From NCBI GenBank assembly GCA_031308135.1, contig JAHLJT010009419.1, forward strand, positions 186,125,829 to 186,189,828: a stretch of DNA of 64,000 nt, in the 5' to 3' direction. Both the position numbers and the translations under genes were made by a program. Of the stretch, positions 23,901-36,100 are shown piece by piece. How positions within the stretch are numbered: position 1 is the stretch's first letter; each line of letters opens with the position of its first letter. The notes under the pieces are model-generated. The model worked only from the letters and a program-made list of their open reading frames with translations. It had not been told where the DNA came from and ran no database searches. Source of the DNA: Acheta domesticus. Taxonomy: Eukaryota; Arthropoda; Insecta; Orthoptera; Gryllidae.

Positions 23901-26900
23901 TTCATTTAGAATATTATAATCACTTTCAAAATTTATGTGGGATTAACCATGTTTGTATTGGGAAATTTTGTTGTACATGTGCCTATACATATGTAATAAT
24001 AATGCAACTTACTGATGGGTGATAATTGTGTTTTCATAACTGGTATTCATTTCTAATACAAGTTTTAAATAAAACTTTATAATTTTGGAACACTTCTGTT
24101 ATTGTTTGAAATTGATGTTAAGAAATTTAAAATGAACATAATTATAACAGCTATTCTCTTTCATAATTAGTAGGACCCGGATGTTTATGACCTTAAAATG
24201 TTAGAAATATGCAAGCATTTATGACATAAATTATGAAAATATGACTTAAAAATTTGTTGGTTGCATCTTCAAAACCTTCAACATGTTTCTGCTGTTTAAA
24301 TTACTAATATATTAAAAATGTACTTTTAAAATCTAGTACATTCACAATTAACATCTTCTCCTTTGGCACTCTGTGAACACAATGCTACTTGCTAAAGTTA
24401 TTAAATAAATTTTACAGAAGCAGTTGACCTTGGCACAAAATGTGACAAAACTAAACTAACACTTCCTTCATATCCAGAGCTTTCTACACTTTCTTTTTCT
24501 CCATCTGTGTAGCTTACCCTCCTAATTGACATAGTATACATATTTATAAGAATGACAGACAATTATATACAACAAAAATTGCAAGAAATTACATAACAAT
24601 TAGAAGATAAGAAAAATATCTTTGAGACGACTGCAAGCAAGTACGTGAAAATGGAATTGAAAAGACAAAAATATGACAAAAAAATATGCAAATTCATGAA
24701 AAAAATATGAAAAATGATGACCAAAGGGTTTTAAAAAAAAAGCCAAAATATGACTATGATACATGAAAATTGCATAACTTTAATCATTGGAGATAAAATC
24801 ATGCTTATCTTACCTTTTTCATGGAAATAATGCAAAGGAAAAATATGACGTGTCATAAACATCCGGGCCCTAATTAGTATTATTTATTTTTAAAATGCTT
24901 AATTTTTTGCCTACTCACTATTATTCTTTAATGTTTGGACAGCAATTCTACTATTTGACTATTTTTAACATCAAACACTAAGAGGCCTGCATTGCAAAAG
25001 AAATTGGGCCTTTGTCATTTCTCATCTATCGTAATTTTGTAAATAAGTCATGCTTTGATATTTTCAATTTATCTAGAGCTTTTCTTGAGGATTAAGGACT
25101 GTTCTATCTCCAGTCCCATGATTTTGTTTCCTAAGCTATTTCAATACATTATCATTTTTATTTCCCTAAATACTGTTCAAAAAGTTTTGATCTAAATAAA
25201 ATTCTAATTCTCATGATGTTATTATAAGAGTTTCTTTTAAGAGCTTATTTGCATCTAGGAAATGTGAGAAATCTTTTTCAGTTTTGAGTTGTGTGTTCTT
25301 CAGGTATTTTTTAAGATATTTGATATTGTTATTTTAGTGTATGTTTCAGTTTAGCAGGAATTTTTAAACCTTAATAATATTATCCTTTGTGATTTTGAAA
25401 TTATAGTTATACTTCATCCACATAACCCATCTTTCAATATCAAAATGTTTTGATTAATATGATGTCATCAACATGAGAATAGATTTAGTCTGTCAGGTAG
25501 AATCAAGTCACTATTGAAAGAAAGAAAACATTGAATTGAGTAGGTTTTCATTAGGCTTCTTTGATTGCGTGACAGGCAAAGTGATTCACATTTCTTGAAG
25601 CATTTCTTGTTGATTCAATACCTTGCATTTCTGGAGAATTGATTATATAAATACTGCAGGAAATCAACTGCTGTATTTTTCAAATGCTCATTTTAAGTTT
25701 CTTTTTTAAGACGTTATGCTGCATATTAGGATGAAGTATTTGAAGTCATCTTTGTCAACTTAGATTTATTCAGAGATTCGACTCTTAAGGACTGGGAATC
25801 ACTTTTGCCATTTATAATGATACTGATGATGATGATGTCTGATACGGCAGATAAGCCTTTGAAAGCTCTCTGAATAAGTCTAAGTTGACCAAAATTACTT
25901 TTATTTCATCCATTAATGTCAACAGAACCTCATCAGTATTCCCAATGTACTTGCATATTTGATTTCATTAACATCAGATTATTAAAAAGGTTTTATTTTT
26001 TATGCTGGGTCTTTTTCTATTCACAACATTCAAACACAACAATCAAACACAACATTCAAACACAACATAACAAATTCACAACATTCTGTATGTGGGTGTG
26101 AAAACCATATCTTCAAATTTTTCTTCTTGTTTCTTACAAAATTTTCTGTTGGCAATGACCCACAAGATGCAGCCCATGAATCTACCAGAATTACATAGAA
26201 CTCCTGTTTTTAGCCAAGTAGTGTGCAATTTCATTTTGCGTTCATGATAATCAATCATTCATTATGGTTCATTTTTTAAAGCTGTCTTGTTGATTTGTGA
26301 AATGGTTGTCCAAATTATGTGGCCTGTTTTGCTATGTAAGGATTTCTCTGAGCTTTTCTCCTCTTATTTGAAAATTGTGTACCTTCTAGAAAAGACACTA
26401 ATAAATATTTGTCAGAGGCTTTCATAAATTTTGGACTCTTGATTACTTGTTTCTTTTTTAACCCCATGAATGAAGGTAGTATTTTTAATTCGTACTTCCT
26501 GCTACTTGCTTTACTGTACTGGTGCAATTCTTTGCCCAAGAATCTCAATATATGTTCTTGTCATTAAGATGTTCACATCCATTCTGCATTTTGAAATTAG
26601 TGATTTGGTTTTCAAAGCAGTGGTTTCCAGAAATTGATATGGGGATGGAAATCTTCACCTTGTGCTGTTGTTGTTGTGTGTGGTTGTTTGTTTGTTTTTG
26701 TTTTTATGTTGGTGTTTGGTTTAGTTTTAATTTTGTAGAAGAAATCTGATTAGTTTGTCAATCTTGATCATGTCTTTAAGATTCAGTGTATGAATTGTCA
26801 GGAAGTTTCCTTCATCTTTTTCATATCTAAGAACTGCAGTAGTTAAAAGTGATCTTGAATTGTAACATGTTTTTAAATTAATTCAATTTTGATTTTCAGA

Positions 26901-28785
26901 AAATTGCTAATGCCATGAAAAAATTGACTCAGAATCAGAATATGAAATTCATGGAAAATTTTGATCCTCAAACAAGTAATAGGGAGAGAAGGAAACTGGA
27001 TAGAAAAACACAACCTTTGGAGTAAGTTGAAAATTTTATAATTGTTGTTGTATTGTTGGAATATTCACAGAAACTGTGAAGTTTATTCATTTATTTTGTA
27101 CAGGCAAGAATCAGGGGCTTCCAGAAAAAGTAAAGCCAACAAAGCAGCTGCAGTGTATGATGAAAAAGGAATCCACAAAGCTAGTGGAAAAGATTTATGT
27201 GATTGTTTGGATGAATTTTGTGTGGGTTGTCATTTTCCGTGCCCCAAATGTCGTTCATGCAAGTGCGGTCATGAATGCAGGTAAGAAAGTTCAAAAATAA
27301 TGGATTTGCCGTTGTTGCCTTTAGAAGTGTTCATCTTCTTAAGAGACACCCCCCTCCCCTCCAGTTTATCTCATAGAGTAGGAATACTGTACTGGCACTA
27401 AAGAACATTATTTACTTTTCTTTCCAATACTTTGCCAATGGAGCATGGGGTCGCGCAAGCTTTGATCTTAGATCATATCTACTTTCTTTTATACGTAAAT
27501 GATATGCCCTTCTCCATTATAAATGGAAGAACGCTTCTGTTTGTTGATGACACAAATGTTCTTTGCAAAAAAGAAACAATAAATAGTATGATTTCAAAAG
27601 TGTCAAATTGGTTTCATAATAACAAATTAATAGTTAAGGAATGTAAAATGTTTTCGGTACATTTTTGCCTTTCAAACTGGCAATCGCATTTTCCATTGAA
27701 AACTAACAAAATACAGTTAACTAATGTTTAATGTAAAAAATTTCTTGCTAAATTAATGCATTAGTTTACATTTGTATTGTATAATTTTAAAAATGACCTG
27801 ATATGCCTGTAATGTACTTCAGCGTCTGGGTCAGTGACCTTGATCTCAATCAGGTTTTTGACCAGTTTCCCTGATCCATTGAGCTGGGACTGAGATGGCC
27901 CCTTATTTTACTTCTGGACATAAATGTAATTCATTATGCACATGTTTTGTTGTGCTTACCTTTTGCTAGTAGTGGTAGAAGTAGAGCCAAGGGTCTGTTA
28001 CTATTTTGTTAGCAATACAAAAAAATTGAAATCTGCTGTTCGTTTATTGATGCAAATGAGTTTTCTGTAGCTTAAGAGTGAAAATTTTAAAATATTGCTA
28101 ATTGCACTCTTTTTGAAACTTTTATTCATCATTCAACTATTTGTAGTCACAATCTTTGTAATGAAAGAAATAACATGTTACAGAACATCTGCTTCTGACA
28201 CTGTTATGCTTTTTCTAGATTTTGGTTTTCAAAATAATGAGAGGCAGTTTTCCAAACCACAATATGAGGAACAAATAAAAAAGCAAAATTAAAATATTTT
28301 CTAGAAACTAACTGTAATTTAGTTAGTTACTGCCTTATTTTAAATGGCGAGACTCAGACCATCTGGCCTGCCCTTCTGTGTAACCAAGCAAATTTTGCTA
28401 TGCTCCTTATCTAGCAGAGAAAGAATGTATCACTTGGGCGAGAAAGAGGCAATTTTGAATTTCGCTTTCTTTCTCTCTCTCTCTCTCCCCCCCCCCTCTC
28501 AAATCAAATCAAATCCATGGCTTGCTCAGGCTTGAACCTGCATACTTGGGTTTAATACACAAAGCAGTACACCACCAGACCTACGTATCGATGATGATGA
28601 TGATGATGATGAGCTGTGATGATGATACCTTGCTTCCCAATTTTTGCCTTCATTTTTATATCTGTATATTGAATGCAGTCATGTAACCTCTTGTTCTTTC
28701 TTCTTTCAGAGTGAACAGAAAATATTCATATGACAGCTATGAAATTGAAGGCACTAAAATAGTGGTTAAAAACAAGTATAAGTAA
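20955..28785 (+). CDS. ARL14EP: ARL14 effector protein-like (ARF7EP C-terminal domain), 5 exons
   Basis: Proposed exons are 20955-20957 (ATG only), 21034-21156, 26900-27021, 27104-27280 and 28710-28785. They sum to 501 bases, or 166 residues plus stop, with consistent phase and GT-AG junctions. Residues 2-42 are Ser- and Asn-rich. The next exon carries a basic [10 protein letters not shown] stretch, as in vertebrate ARL14EP. Exon 4 encodes the diagnostic module with [20 protein letters not shown] and CKCGHECR, about nine cysteines that probably bind metal. The last exon gives the YEIEG ending of the family. Human ARL14EP links the GTPase ARL14 to myosin 1E; the insect role is unknown. The protein is shorter than the human one, lacking its N-terminal half. 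The tiny first exon is inference; the other four are well supported. Confidence 0.85.
21901..22808. mobile_element. piggyBac-like MITE in intron 2 of the ARL14EP-like gene
   Basis: TTAA lies at both edges (21897-21900 and 22809-22812), the piggyBac target duplication. The left TIR begins CCCTGGAGAGGTGGCG and the right, on the - strand, GCCGAGAGATGTGGCG. Both ends carry a subterminal GGGGTCC...GACCCC short palindrome. The interior is AT-rich. A short - strand stretch near 22390-22450 reads [13 protein letters not shown], reminiscent of the Cys-rich tail of piggyBac transposases, but a stop follows and the match is weak. The element is about 0.9 kb and non-autonomous. Confidence 0.7.
22813..24163. 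other. AT-rich intron 2 DNA
   Basis: This is intronic sequence of the ARL14EP-like gene between two MITEs. No further element or reading frame is recognised. Confidence 0.5.
24173..24870. mobile_element. Mutator-like MITE with perfect 9-bp target duplication
   Basis: TIRs are GGACCCGGATGTTTATGAC on the left and, on the - strand, GGGCCCGGATGTTTATGAC on the right, matching at 18 of 19 positions. The 9-mer TAATTAGTA directly flanks both ends (24164-24172 and 24871-24879). A 9-bp duplication is the hallmark of Mutator (MuDR) elements. The 698-base interior is AT-rich with repeated AAAATATGA words and no transposase frame. It sits in intron 2 of the ARL14EP-like gene. Confidence 0.85.
24880..26899. 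other. AT-rich intron 2 DNA, distal part
   Basis: No element is identified except a three-fold CACAACATTCAAA-type short tandem repeat at about 26032-26075. Open frames here lack domains. Confidence 0.5.
26032..26075. repeat. Short tandem repeat, CACAACATTCAAA unit
   Basis: Units of 10 to 13 bases built on AAACACAACA with ATTC or ATC interruptions repeat three to four times. Confidence 0.8.
27432..27731 (+). pseudogene. Non-LTR reverse-transcriptase fragment in intron 4
   Basis: The 99-residue frame has [19 protein letters not shown], a decayed form of the GVPQGSILGPILFLLYVND fingers-palm motif. It is followed by [10 protein letters not shown] with the catalytic Asp pair (usually FADDTN) and then [14 protein letters not shown], the W...N.L..N..K segment after the active site. 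Upstream and downstream ORF2 domains are absent. The fragment lies sense to the host gene, within the intron between its Cys-rich exon and last exon. It is probably a dead insert, although the frame remains open. Confidence 0.75.
27822..27950 (+). repeat. Dispersed repeat, copy 2 (pair at 0.14 kb)
   Basis: This copy is homologous to 135-265 on the same strand, with the shared core ATCTCAATCAGGTTTTT followed by CAGTTTCCCTGATCC. It lies in intron 4 of the ARL14EP-like gene. Confidence 0.6.
28468..28611. repeat. (TC)n/poly-C and (GAT)n microsatellites flanking the small SINE
   Basis: A (TC)n run merging into a C tract lies at about 28468-28499, and a (GAT)n run at 28589-28611. Confidence 0.85.
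28497..28583 (-). mobile_element. Short tRNA-derived SINE with (ATTTG)n tail
   Basis: On the - strand the order is GGTCTGGTGGTGTA (A-box-like), then a B-box-like GGTTCAAGCC (28530-28539), then GAGCAAGCCATGG and a GATTTGATTTGATTTG tail. This is the layout of a short tRNA-class SINE and differs from the larger SINE family elsewhere in the window. It has a (GAT)n run on one side (28589-28611) and a CT/C-rich run on the other (28468-28499). A decayed tRNA gene is the alternative, but the repeated tail argues for a SINE. Confidence 0.6.
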
Positions 28786-28844
28786 GAAGAACATTTACTG
28801 TTATCTGTCGGTGGCAGTACACTCTGGCAAATGTCAACATCAAG

Positions 28845-28850
28845 AATAAA
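28845..28850 (+). terminator. Candidate poly(A) signal of the ARL14EP-like gene
   Basis: This is the first AATAAA after the stop codon, 60 bases downstream. Several further AATAAA-like motifs follow in the AT-rich flank, so longer 3' UTRs are possible. Confidence 0.5.
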
Positions 28851-31035
28851 ATCAGTTTGCAATTTGCTGATTATTTAAATGTAAATACTTCATATGCTAT
28901 TTGTGCAATTTTCTGAAATCTTATTTAATAGATCTTCCCATCTCTGTACCAAAGATATTTTTGGTTGAAGTCTGCATATGAGGGTGTACTTTTTTAAATT
29001 CTTTGAGGATTGTTTTTGAATTAGAAACATGGGAAAATCTTTTCTCAAAAAAATATTTATAGTATGTATTATTTTTTACTTTTAAATAAGCTTGCATTTT
29101 ATTGTAGAATGTGATCTGAATAATATTATTTGTAAACATGTGTTGATTTAAAAATCTGCAGCAGTTGTATGTTCATTTATGTGAATGAGATTATTTAGAG
29201 ACGGGAGGCAAACTGGTAGCTTACAAATGAAGTATTTTTCTTATAGATATTGAAATATCAGAATCTCACCTCAAAAGAGAATTGCATTTTTTTACCTCTT
29301 ACCTTCATGGATGGTTGATATTTTGTATTGGTTGCATCAATGCTATAACAATTGATGCTGTAGCTGTATTATAACACAGTGATCCTCCTCTTTAACTGAT
29401 CTCACAATGGGTCCTGAAATCTTTTCACATTAAACCAACACGGTTGACATTAATGTTTTTGGATTGATTTTTTAGTAAATATAAAGTACAGTTTATATTT
29501 GCAATTTAAAATATTTTTGACAATGTATACAAAATTAAAGCATTAAATTGCACGGGAATCATTTGCAGCATGTTGTAAATTGTGAAGGTGTATAGGACTG
29601 CAGCCTGAATAAGAATCACTGTTTGTATTTTTTTGACTATATACATGTTGCGATATTTATGTAATGACACATATAACCAACAGGTTTTCCTGTTAATCAA
29701 AACCATTCTTTGTGGTAACTTATGCAGTGTGTGTATAAGGCCATTGCATTTTTTATTACACAAGTAATTAATATAACTGTTTATTCCATAGTGCCATTTA
29801 GTGTGATTATGATAGTGAAGTTCTTTTAAGCACGAATTAGTAACGATTCATTTTTCAATTCTTAAGGTAAAAAATATTGTACAAGAATATAATATTTAAC
29901 AGGGCTTAGTTCATAAAATTGTCTATATTTGATAAAAGCCATCCATATTCTAGTGATCAGAACCAATGATTTGCAGTACAAAACATACATTGTAAATGTC
30001 ATTTATGCTGTATAAAACCTGCATTTTACTGAAATGACTTCATTGACAATATTAGTAATACAATTAGATATGCTAGACTTTTGAGATTTTATTAATAAAC
30101 TCATGAAACATAATTGATGTTTGTCAGTGAAAATTGTATATTCTTATAGAGTCTTAACCCATAACAATTGGTGAATGTGTCAATTGTCTTGCATGTCTGC
30201 TTGTTCAGTCAATAAAAATGTATAAAAAGGTTGACAACCTAGATGAGGTCAATTTAAACATGTAATTACTGATTAAAATCTTAAAACTTTAAAGCCAATT
30301 ATTTTCGAAAAGATACAAGTGTGTTTTTAACTAAAATATATTAACTGTACTTGCAGATATTTTAGAGTATTTGTATCATGTTCCAGTACAGAAATAATGA
30401 AGTGCCTTATTCTCACCCATTTCCAGTAGGTTTTGCATCAATGTTAAAAATATTGGTAATATTTTGTACTAAAGATAAGGTTGTGTAATTTTTCATGTAC
30501 TGGGTGATGTTCAGAATGAGTAACTGTTCTTTCTGTCTGTGATTTATGTAGGGTTTTATTAGCTTATTTCCATAGGTACTCTTTAATTAAAGTTTGCTAG
30601 AGCTTCCATAAATATAAAGGATAGTTTATTGTGTGTTGTTTTTGTGTTTTTAAGGGCAATTCATGACATTTGACAGTATAGTAGAGAAGTTATTTATAGT
30701 TAATTATGCTTTGCCTTATATTTCATGAGAAAATCATGTAATATTTCTGACAACCAAAGAGGTATGAAATAAACTCCATATTATGAATTTTTTAGTGTTC
30801 GTCAAAATTATTTCTGAAATCATTCCTTACGTAATTTCATATTGTGCTTTGACCCTCCACAATTTAAGTTTCAATTAATTCTAATTTTTTTATTCAGTAA
30901 GTAAGATAAATTACTTCAGTGTTTAATATATTCTAGGTTTTTGCATTTTCCCTTAGTTCATCAGTTTTGATAGGTCAATTCTTTCCTTACAAAAGAATAT
31001 TTCCTAAATCTCTTATTCTCTTTTTAGTTATGTGT
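28851..31035. other. AT-rich 3' flank of the ARL14EP-like gene
   Basis: No gene or repeat is identified. This may include an extended 3' UTR. Short open frames on both strands reflect AT-rich chance sequence. Confidence 0.45.
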
Positions 31036-32673
31036 AGGGGGCATATTTTAATGAGCTAAAACATCAAAAATGATCAATAAAAATGCTCTTAAAATGTCCT
31101 AAAAGCAAAGAAAAATTATGTTAAAAATTCGATCAAAACCAGTCAGATGATCTCAAGCTGTTGGATATCCAACACTTATCATGTAACACATGTTACTGAC
31201 ATAATTGAGGTTGCTTCCTTTCGTTCAAATAGGGCTGTAAAAAAAACTTTTTTTATTTATTTAAATAAAATAATTTAAAATTGTATTAATGTTTTTACTT
31301 TAAACCAAAATTGTTTAATGATTAATTTATCCTTAATTACTTTAAAAGCAGAAAAAAGTTAATTAAAATATCAGTTTTTGAATTTATCATTATTCTAATT
31401 GTATTTCAAAAATAAAGACACTTTATTTTAGAGGGGTCTGGAGCAATACCACCCTAACCCACAAAACTTTAAATTTGAATTACTCATAGTTCCGTGCTTT
31501 TGGAACACTTCTCTTACATCCACATTACTGAATAAGGTTGTGGCACCATCTATTAGCATGTATAGAGAAAAGGCATTCTTAATTTAAAGAAATTTTACCA
31601 TTTATTTGAGCAACACTGCCCTAATCAAAAGGCACTTATTGTTGAAAACAACTGAACGTATCAAAAAACTTTTAACAATGTTAGACAGTTTTTGAAATAT
31701 TAAATTCTACTTGACAGTTGGCCTGTGATCGAAAAAAATGGTGTAGTGGACTACCACTAGTGCATGTTCCCATTAACCCTTTTACAGTCAGTGGAAAGTA
31801 TGCTTCCCACCTAAACTGGAATTTTATCAATATACACGTAAAGAAAAAGGTGAATATTATTAATACTAGTAAGATTAACTATTGTTTCATATCTAGCTCA
31901 GTGTGTGTTACAGTGGTATTGACGCTAAATCAGTTTTCATCTAGAGACAATTAAATGCTGAATAAAAACTAATCGATCATCTAAGTCTATTATATTACAG
32001 TTCTACTGCAAATTGTTTATTTTTCTTCGTTTTATGAGTTTGTTAATTTTGTTGTATATTATATTGTATTTTATTTTTTCAAAATTGTTCAATTATTTGA
32101 AAAAGTTTATATATCCTTTATGTCACCTTTGTAATTGATTGAAGTCTTTTTATCTAAGTTTTTATTTTATAAATATTTAAAATACTGAATTTTTATTTTA
32201 CAAATATTTAAAATTCAAATATTAAAAAAAATATTGATTTTCTTTAAAATCATTGGATTTAAATCATACTAGCCTTAGGTTCAAGTAATCTCAGCTTGTA
32301 AACTTTTGATTTGGACTGTTTTCTACCAGGAAATCTGTCTTTAGTTATCGTGAAATCAACTGAATCGACAATGGCTCTGATAGGCATCACATGAACCTTA
32401 GATTACACTCACAGCAGCTGACATTACACTTTTTGAGCGAAGAAATCAAATAGGCTACTCAGGAATTCTGTGGTGAACATTTGTTGCATCTCATAAATAT
32501 TTTAAGCAAGTGCCATTAAAATGATATTATAATCAATGAAATCTGTAAAAAATGGCACAAAAATTTGTCGTTTTCTTTTGTCATAACATAAAATTAATGT
32601 CTATACTAAATGGCATTGTTCTTAAAGAGATGGAAAGAAAAAATATGACATTTCATTAAAATCTGCCCCTCAC
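31036..32673. mobile_element. Candidate TIR element, ~1.6 kb
   Basis: The left end has GGGGGCATATTTTAATGAG and the right end, on the - strand, GGGGCAGATTTTAATGA. TATGTGTA occurs immediately outside the left end and five bases outside the right end, a possible 8-bp duplication after small rearrangement. The ends and AAAATATGAC-like interior resemble the Mutator-like MITE at 24173 in style. No transposase was seen. Confidence is limited by the short, imperfect TIR. Confidence 0.4.
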
Positions 32674-32689
32674 ATATGTGTAAGCCTAT

Positions 32690-33155
32690 TGGGAAAAAAT
32701 TATATTACTAATTACCGATGTGTGCGGAAATTGAAAGAAAATTGTGGCCTCTGGCCATGTGAGAACTGTTTGTGGATTCATTAGATACTGAAGAACTCTA
32801 GAAAAATTAAAAAATTATGAAAGTTCAATTTTGACTCAAAAAAGAAAATAATGTTCCATCTATTCTCATAATGCATGTTCCAACTGAATTCTTGTACTTA
32901 GTGAATCATGGCTTATGACAGAGCTGATGTCTCGTGACAGCAAGGCTCCAAGAGGCCACCCACTGTCAAATATTTGCTTATTTTGTATTGCATTATGGAA
33001 CAGGAACTATTTTTAAAATCTTGGTATGTGAAGAACTGTTGTACTCTGTACCTATATGTATTATAACGTGTTTTTGCAGTATTTGTGAGGACTGTTTTTG
33101 TGAAAATATTTAAATAATTGCAATTATATGAGAATATTTTATTTGTTCTCGAGGA
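32690..33155 (+). repeat. Dispersed unit of the 432-bp tandem repeat family
   Basis: This unit shares with 40245-41070 the ordered blocks AATTGAAAGAAAA, GGCC-CTGGCCA-GTGA, CAAGGCTCCAAG followed by CCACCC, and GTGAAGAACTGTTGTACT. It is one diverged unit lying 7.5 kb from the tandem pair. Confidence 0.6.
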
Positions 33156-36100
33156 GTGTCCATGCTATTTGGAAAACCATTTTGTTTGGATTATTCTGCA
33201 ACATATTTGCTCGTGAGAATACAGGTTTTGTTGGGGGGGGGGGGTCCAAGATGTCTGTCTGTCAATCTGTGGTATCTAAACCAAGAACGCGAAGGGCTCA
33301 AGTTAGCCCTCTACCAGGCACAGCCAACATAAGGCCTGCGTAACAAGTTTATGCTGCCCGATTTTTTAATTTTTGAAATAAATTACTTACAGTAATTCGT
33401 AAATTACACAATGTTGCTTACTTAAACGGATCATTTCTCGTCCGGCCCGTGAAAAAGTTTTCTTTCCAATTTGGCCAGAGGGCAAAAACTGTTGGCACCG
33501 CCTGGCCTAATTCGCTCAGATGAATTTCTCCGTATTTTATATTCCTGATCAATGTGAACAAACTCGAGGCCCTCCAAGTTTGAAATGGAACTTTATTGAT
33601 GATATGTTGGTGTCATTTTCTTCGAAGTGCATATATTTCAAACTTCAAAAAATTAACATTGAAAAAGTAGAAATTAACGGGTCAGATTATTTTCGTAAAT
33701 AAAATGTTCTACAATATGTCTTTAAAAAAGGAATTGTACAGTTTTTTGAAGTGAAAAAAAATAGTAGTTTTCACATTCTCTGTGAAGTTAATGCAATTTT
33801 TTAATTCTCAAAAATGGCTTCAAGCATCTTCTAAAGTTTTCCTTGAATAAAAAAAAAAACACCTGCTTGTCCCATTTTCAGTTAACACTTTTTGCAAATG
33901 TTGATTATAGAGATTTTTTTTTAATTTTATTATTAATATTAATCTTTAAAGAAGATTATGTGCAGTTTTTATACAATTTCTGCTTGAAGTTAATGCAATA
34001 TAAAAACAAGTTGTGAAATCAGCTCCAGATGTTTTACTCTAATAGAACAAAAGATGCTTAAATAAAATGATGGTCCAATTTCTGGCAAAATCAATTTTTG
34101 AAAATTGCAAACAAAATATTAACATTATCACTTAATTGTTGGGTCCCCAATAGGCCAGCTAGACATTTTGAGCTATTTTTGTTGCGTAATTATTCAAATA
34201 TTTACATGAAATACTTTCATCACCAGAACTTGTAGAATTGTAAATAATTAATATTTAAATATAATGAACCTCAGTATGAGCGAATTAACAAAATGTCTAA
34301 TATCAATTCTTGAATTTATATGAGTGGGTTATGAAATCAATTAATATTTTATTTTGCTTAGTTTTATATCCAGTTTACTTTGAGATTTTTTATATAGTTC
34401 TTGTTATATATTGTTTTCTGTAAAAGCCATCCTTTTCTTTGGTTGAAACGCATTTGTAAATTGGAAAATTTAATATCCATACAGTTATTAATGAATAGAA
34501 CATTGCAAAACTATAATGTTGATGATTGATTTTCCCCCTCTTAATTAAATCTGTTTTTCAAAACCAGCCTTGAAATAACGTTAATGAATGAATTTTTGAA
34601 AATTACAAATGCAAATGTTCAACTTTTTTTTCCAAGAGACAGGAAGGTTGGGTTTAGCTGTGAAACTGGTAGCAGTAATGGGAATGGCCAGCTAACTCCT
34701 AAGGACCTGAATTTCAATCCCAGCAAGGAGAAACAACTTTGCTGCTTGGAAACTTTTTTGCAGGTTCATATAGTATTACAATATTGTGAAGCTGTGAAAA
34801 AGTATATACTACTGAAGCACCAATATTTGCTACTGAAACTGTACAATGTTTCTCTATTCATGAAGTTTCTTTAATGTAAAAAGAATTTAATTACCAGTGC
34901 CAAAATAACAAATAAACAGCATTATGGTGGTTGATATTTTAACAAAGTTGTAATTTTTTTTATACACCCCATTTAAAATGTGAAAAGTAAATAAACATTT
35001 TCAACAAAAAAATAGGCAATATTAATCTGTACCACTGACTACTTGAATTCTGATTTTATTGTGAAGATGCAGATATTGAAGGTGCAAAGATAATGGTTTA
35101 TATACAATAAGAGCTCACCTGGGACAACTATCATTGTTTTCTATGTTTAAAAAATATTTTTAATGAGATACTGATGCTGCTGCAGCAGCAACACTTTTTT
35201 TTATCAAAACTGTTACCAATATTATGTAATATAATATTGCAAATTGCAATTTGAGCCTTTCATTTGATAAACTCCAAACCAAACAAAGCACCAAAATCTC
35301 AAAATGCGTATCTTTATTTCTTTAGAAATTTCCAAAATTTAAATGGAAATAGCTTTCTCCCATCAGGCTACAACAGTGCCATTTGTGAGCTATATTCTTA
35401 CAAAAAGGTTAGAGAAAAAATAATTCATAACCTTTCTTTTGCAATTTTTGAAAGAGTGAAATTATCAATAATTTGTACTCAATTATAAGCTTTAATATGT
35501 GTATTCACAACTATCTCATCAGTTTCTTGACAGAGGAGAGTATCCAACAAGCACTCTAAAATTGAGTGCTGTGGCATTGGTTAATAATTTCCAATCCCAT
35601 TGAAAATTTATATGCCTCAATTATTTTAACTGGAAATATTGGGAGATAAAAACACGCATTACGTCAAACTGATGACCGTCCTACTAATCATTAAGTTATC
35701 TCAGAAAAACACATGTTTTTAAAAATAAAATTTTATTGCCAATGTATATCAAAGAAAGACGATTTCTTGAGTACTACAATTAAATTGTATGTGAATAATT
35801 AAACACAAACTCTGCTAAATATTTTACGCGATTTCTCTTCTCTGGAGAGACACACACAGTGATATTTATTTACAAAACTTTTATTTTTCAAATTATACAG
35901 AATTTGAAAAACAAATTAAATAAGAATACTGCACATTCAGAAGATTAACAAACTACATCTTAAAAAAAAAAACCTTGAGGGAATAATTACTTAAAGACAA
36001 AAAACTCAATATATTTGCAAGGTGGTAAACGAGAATGAATCTATCAACTAGTGCTAATTCCAAATTACATTAACTGTAAGTTAAAAAATACATTAAATTA

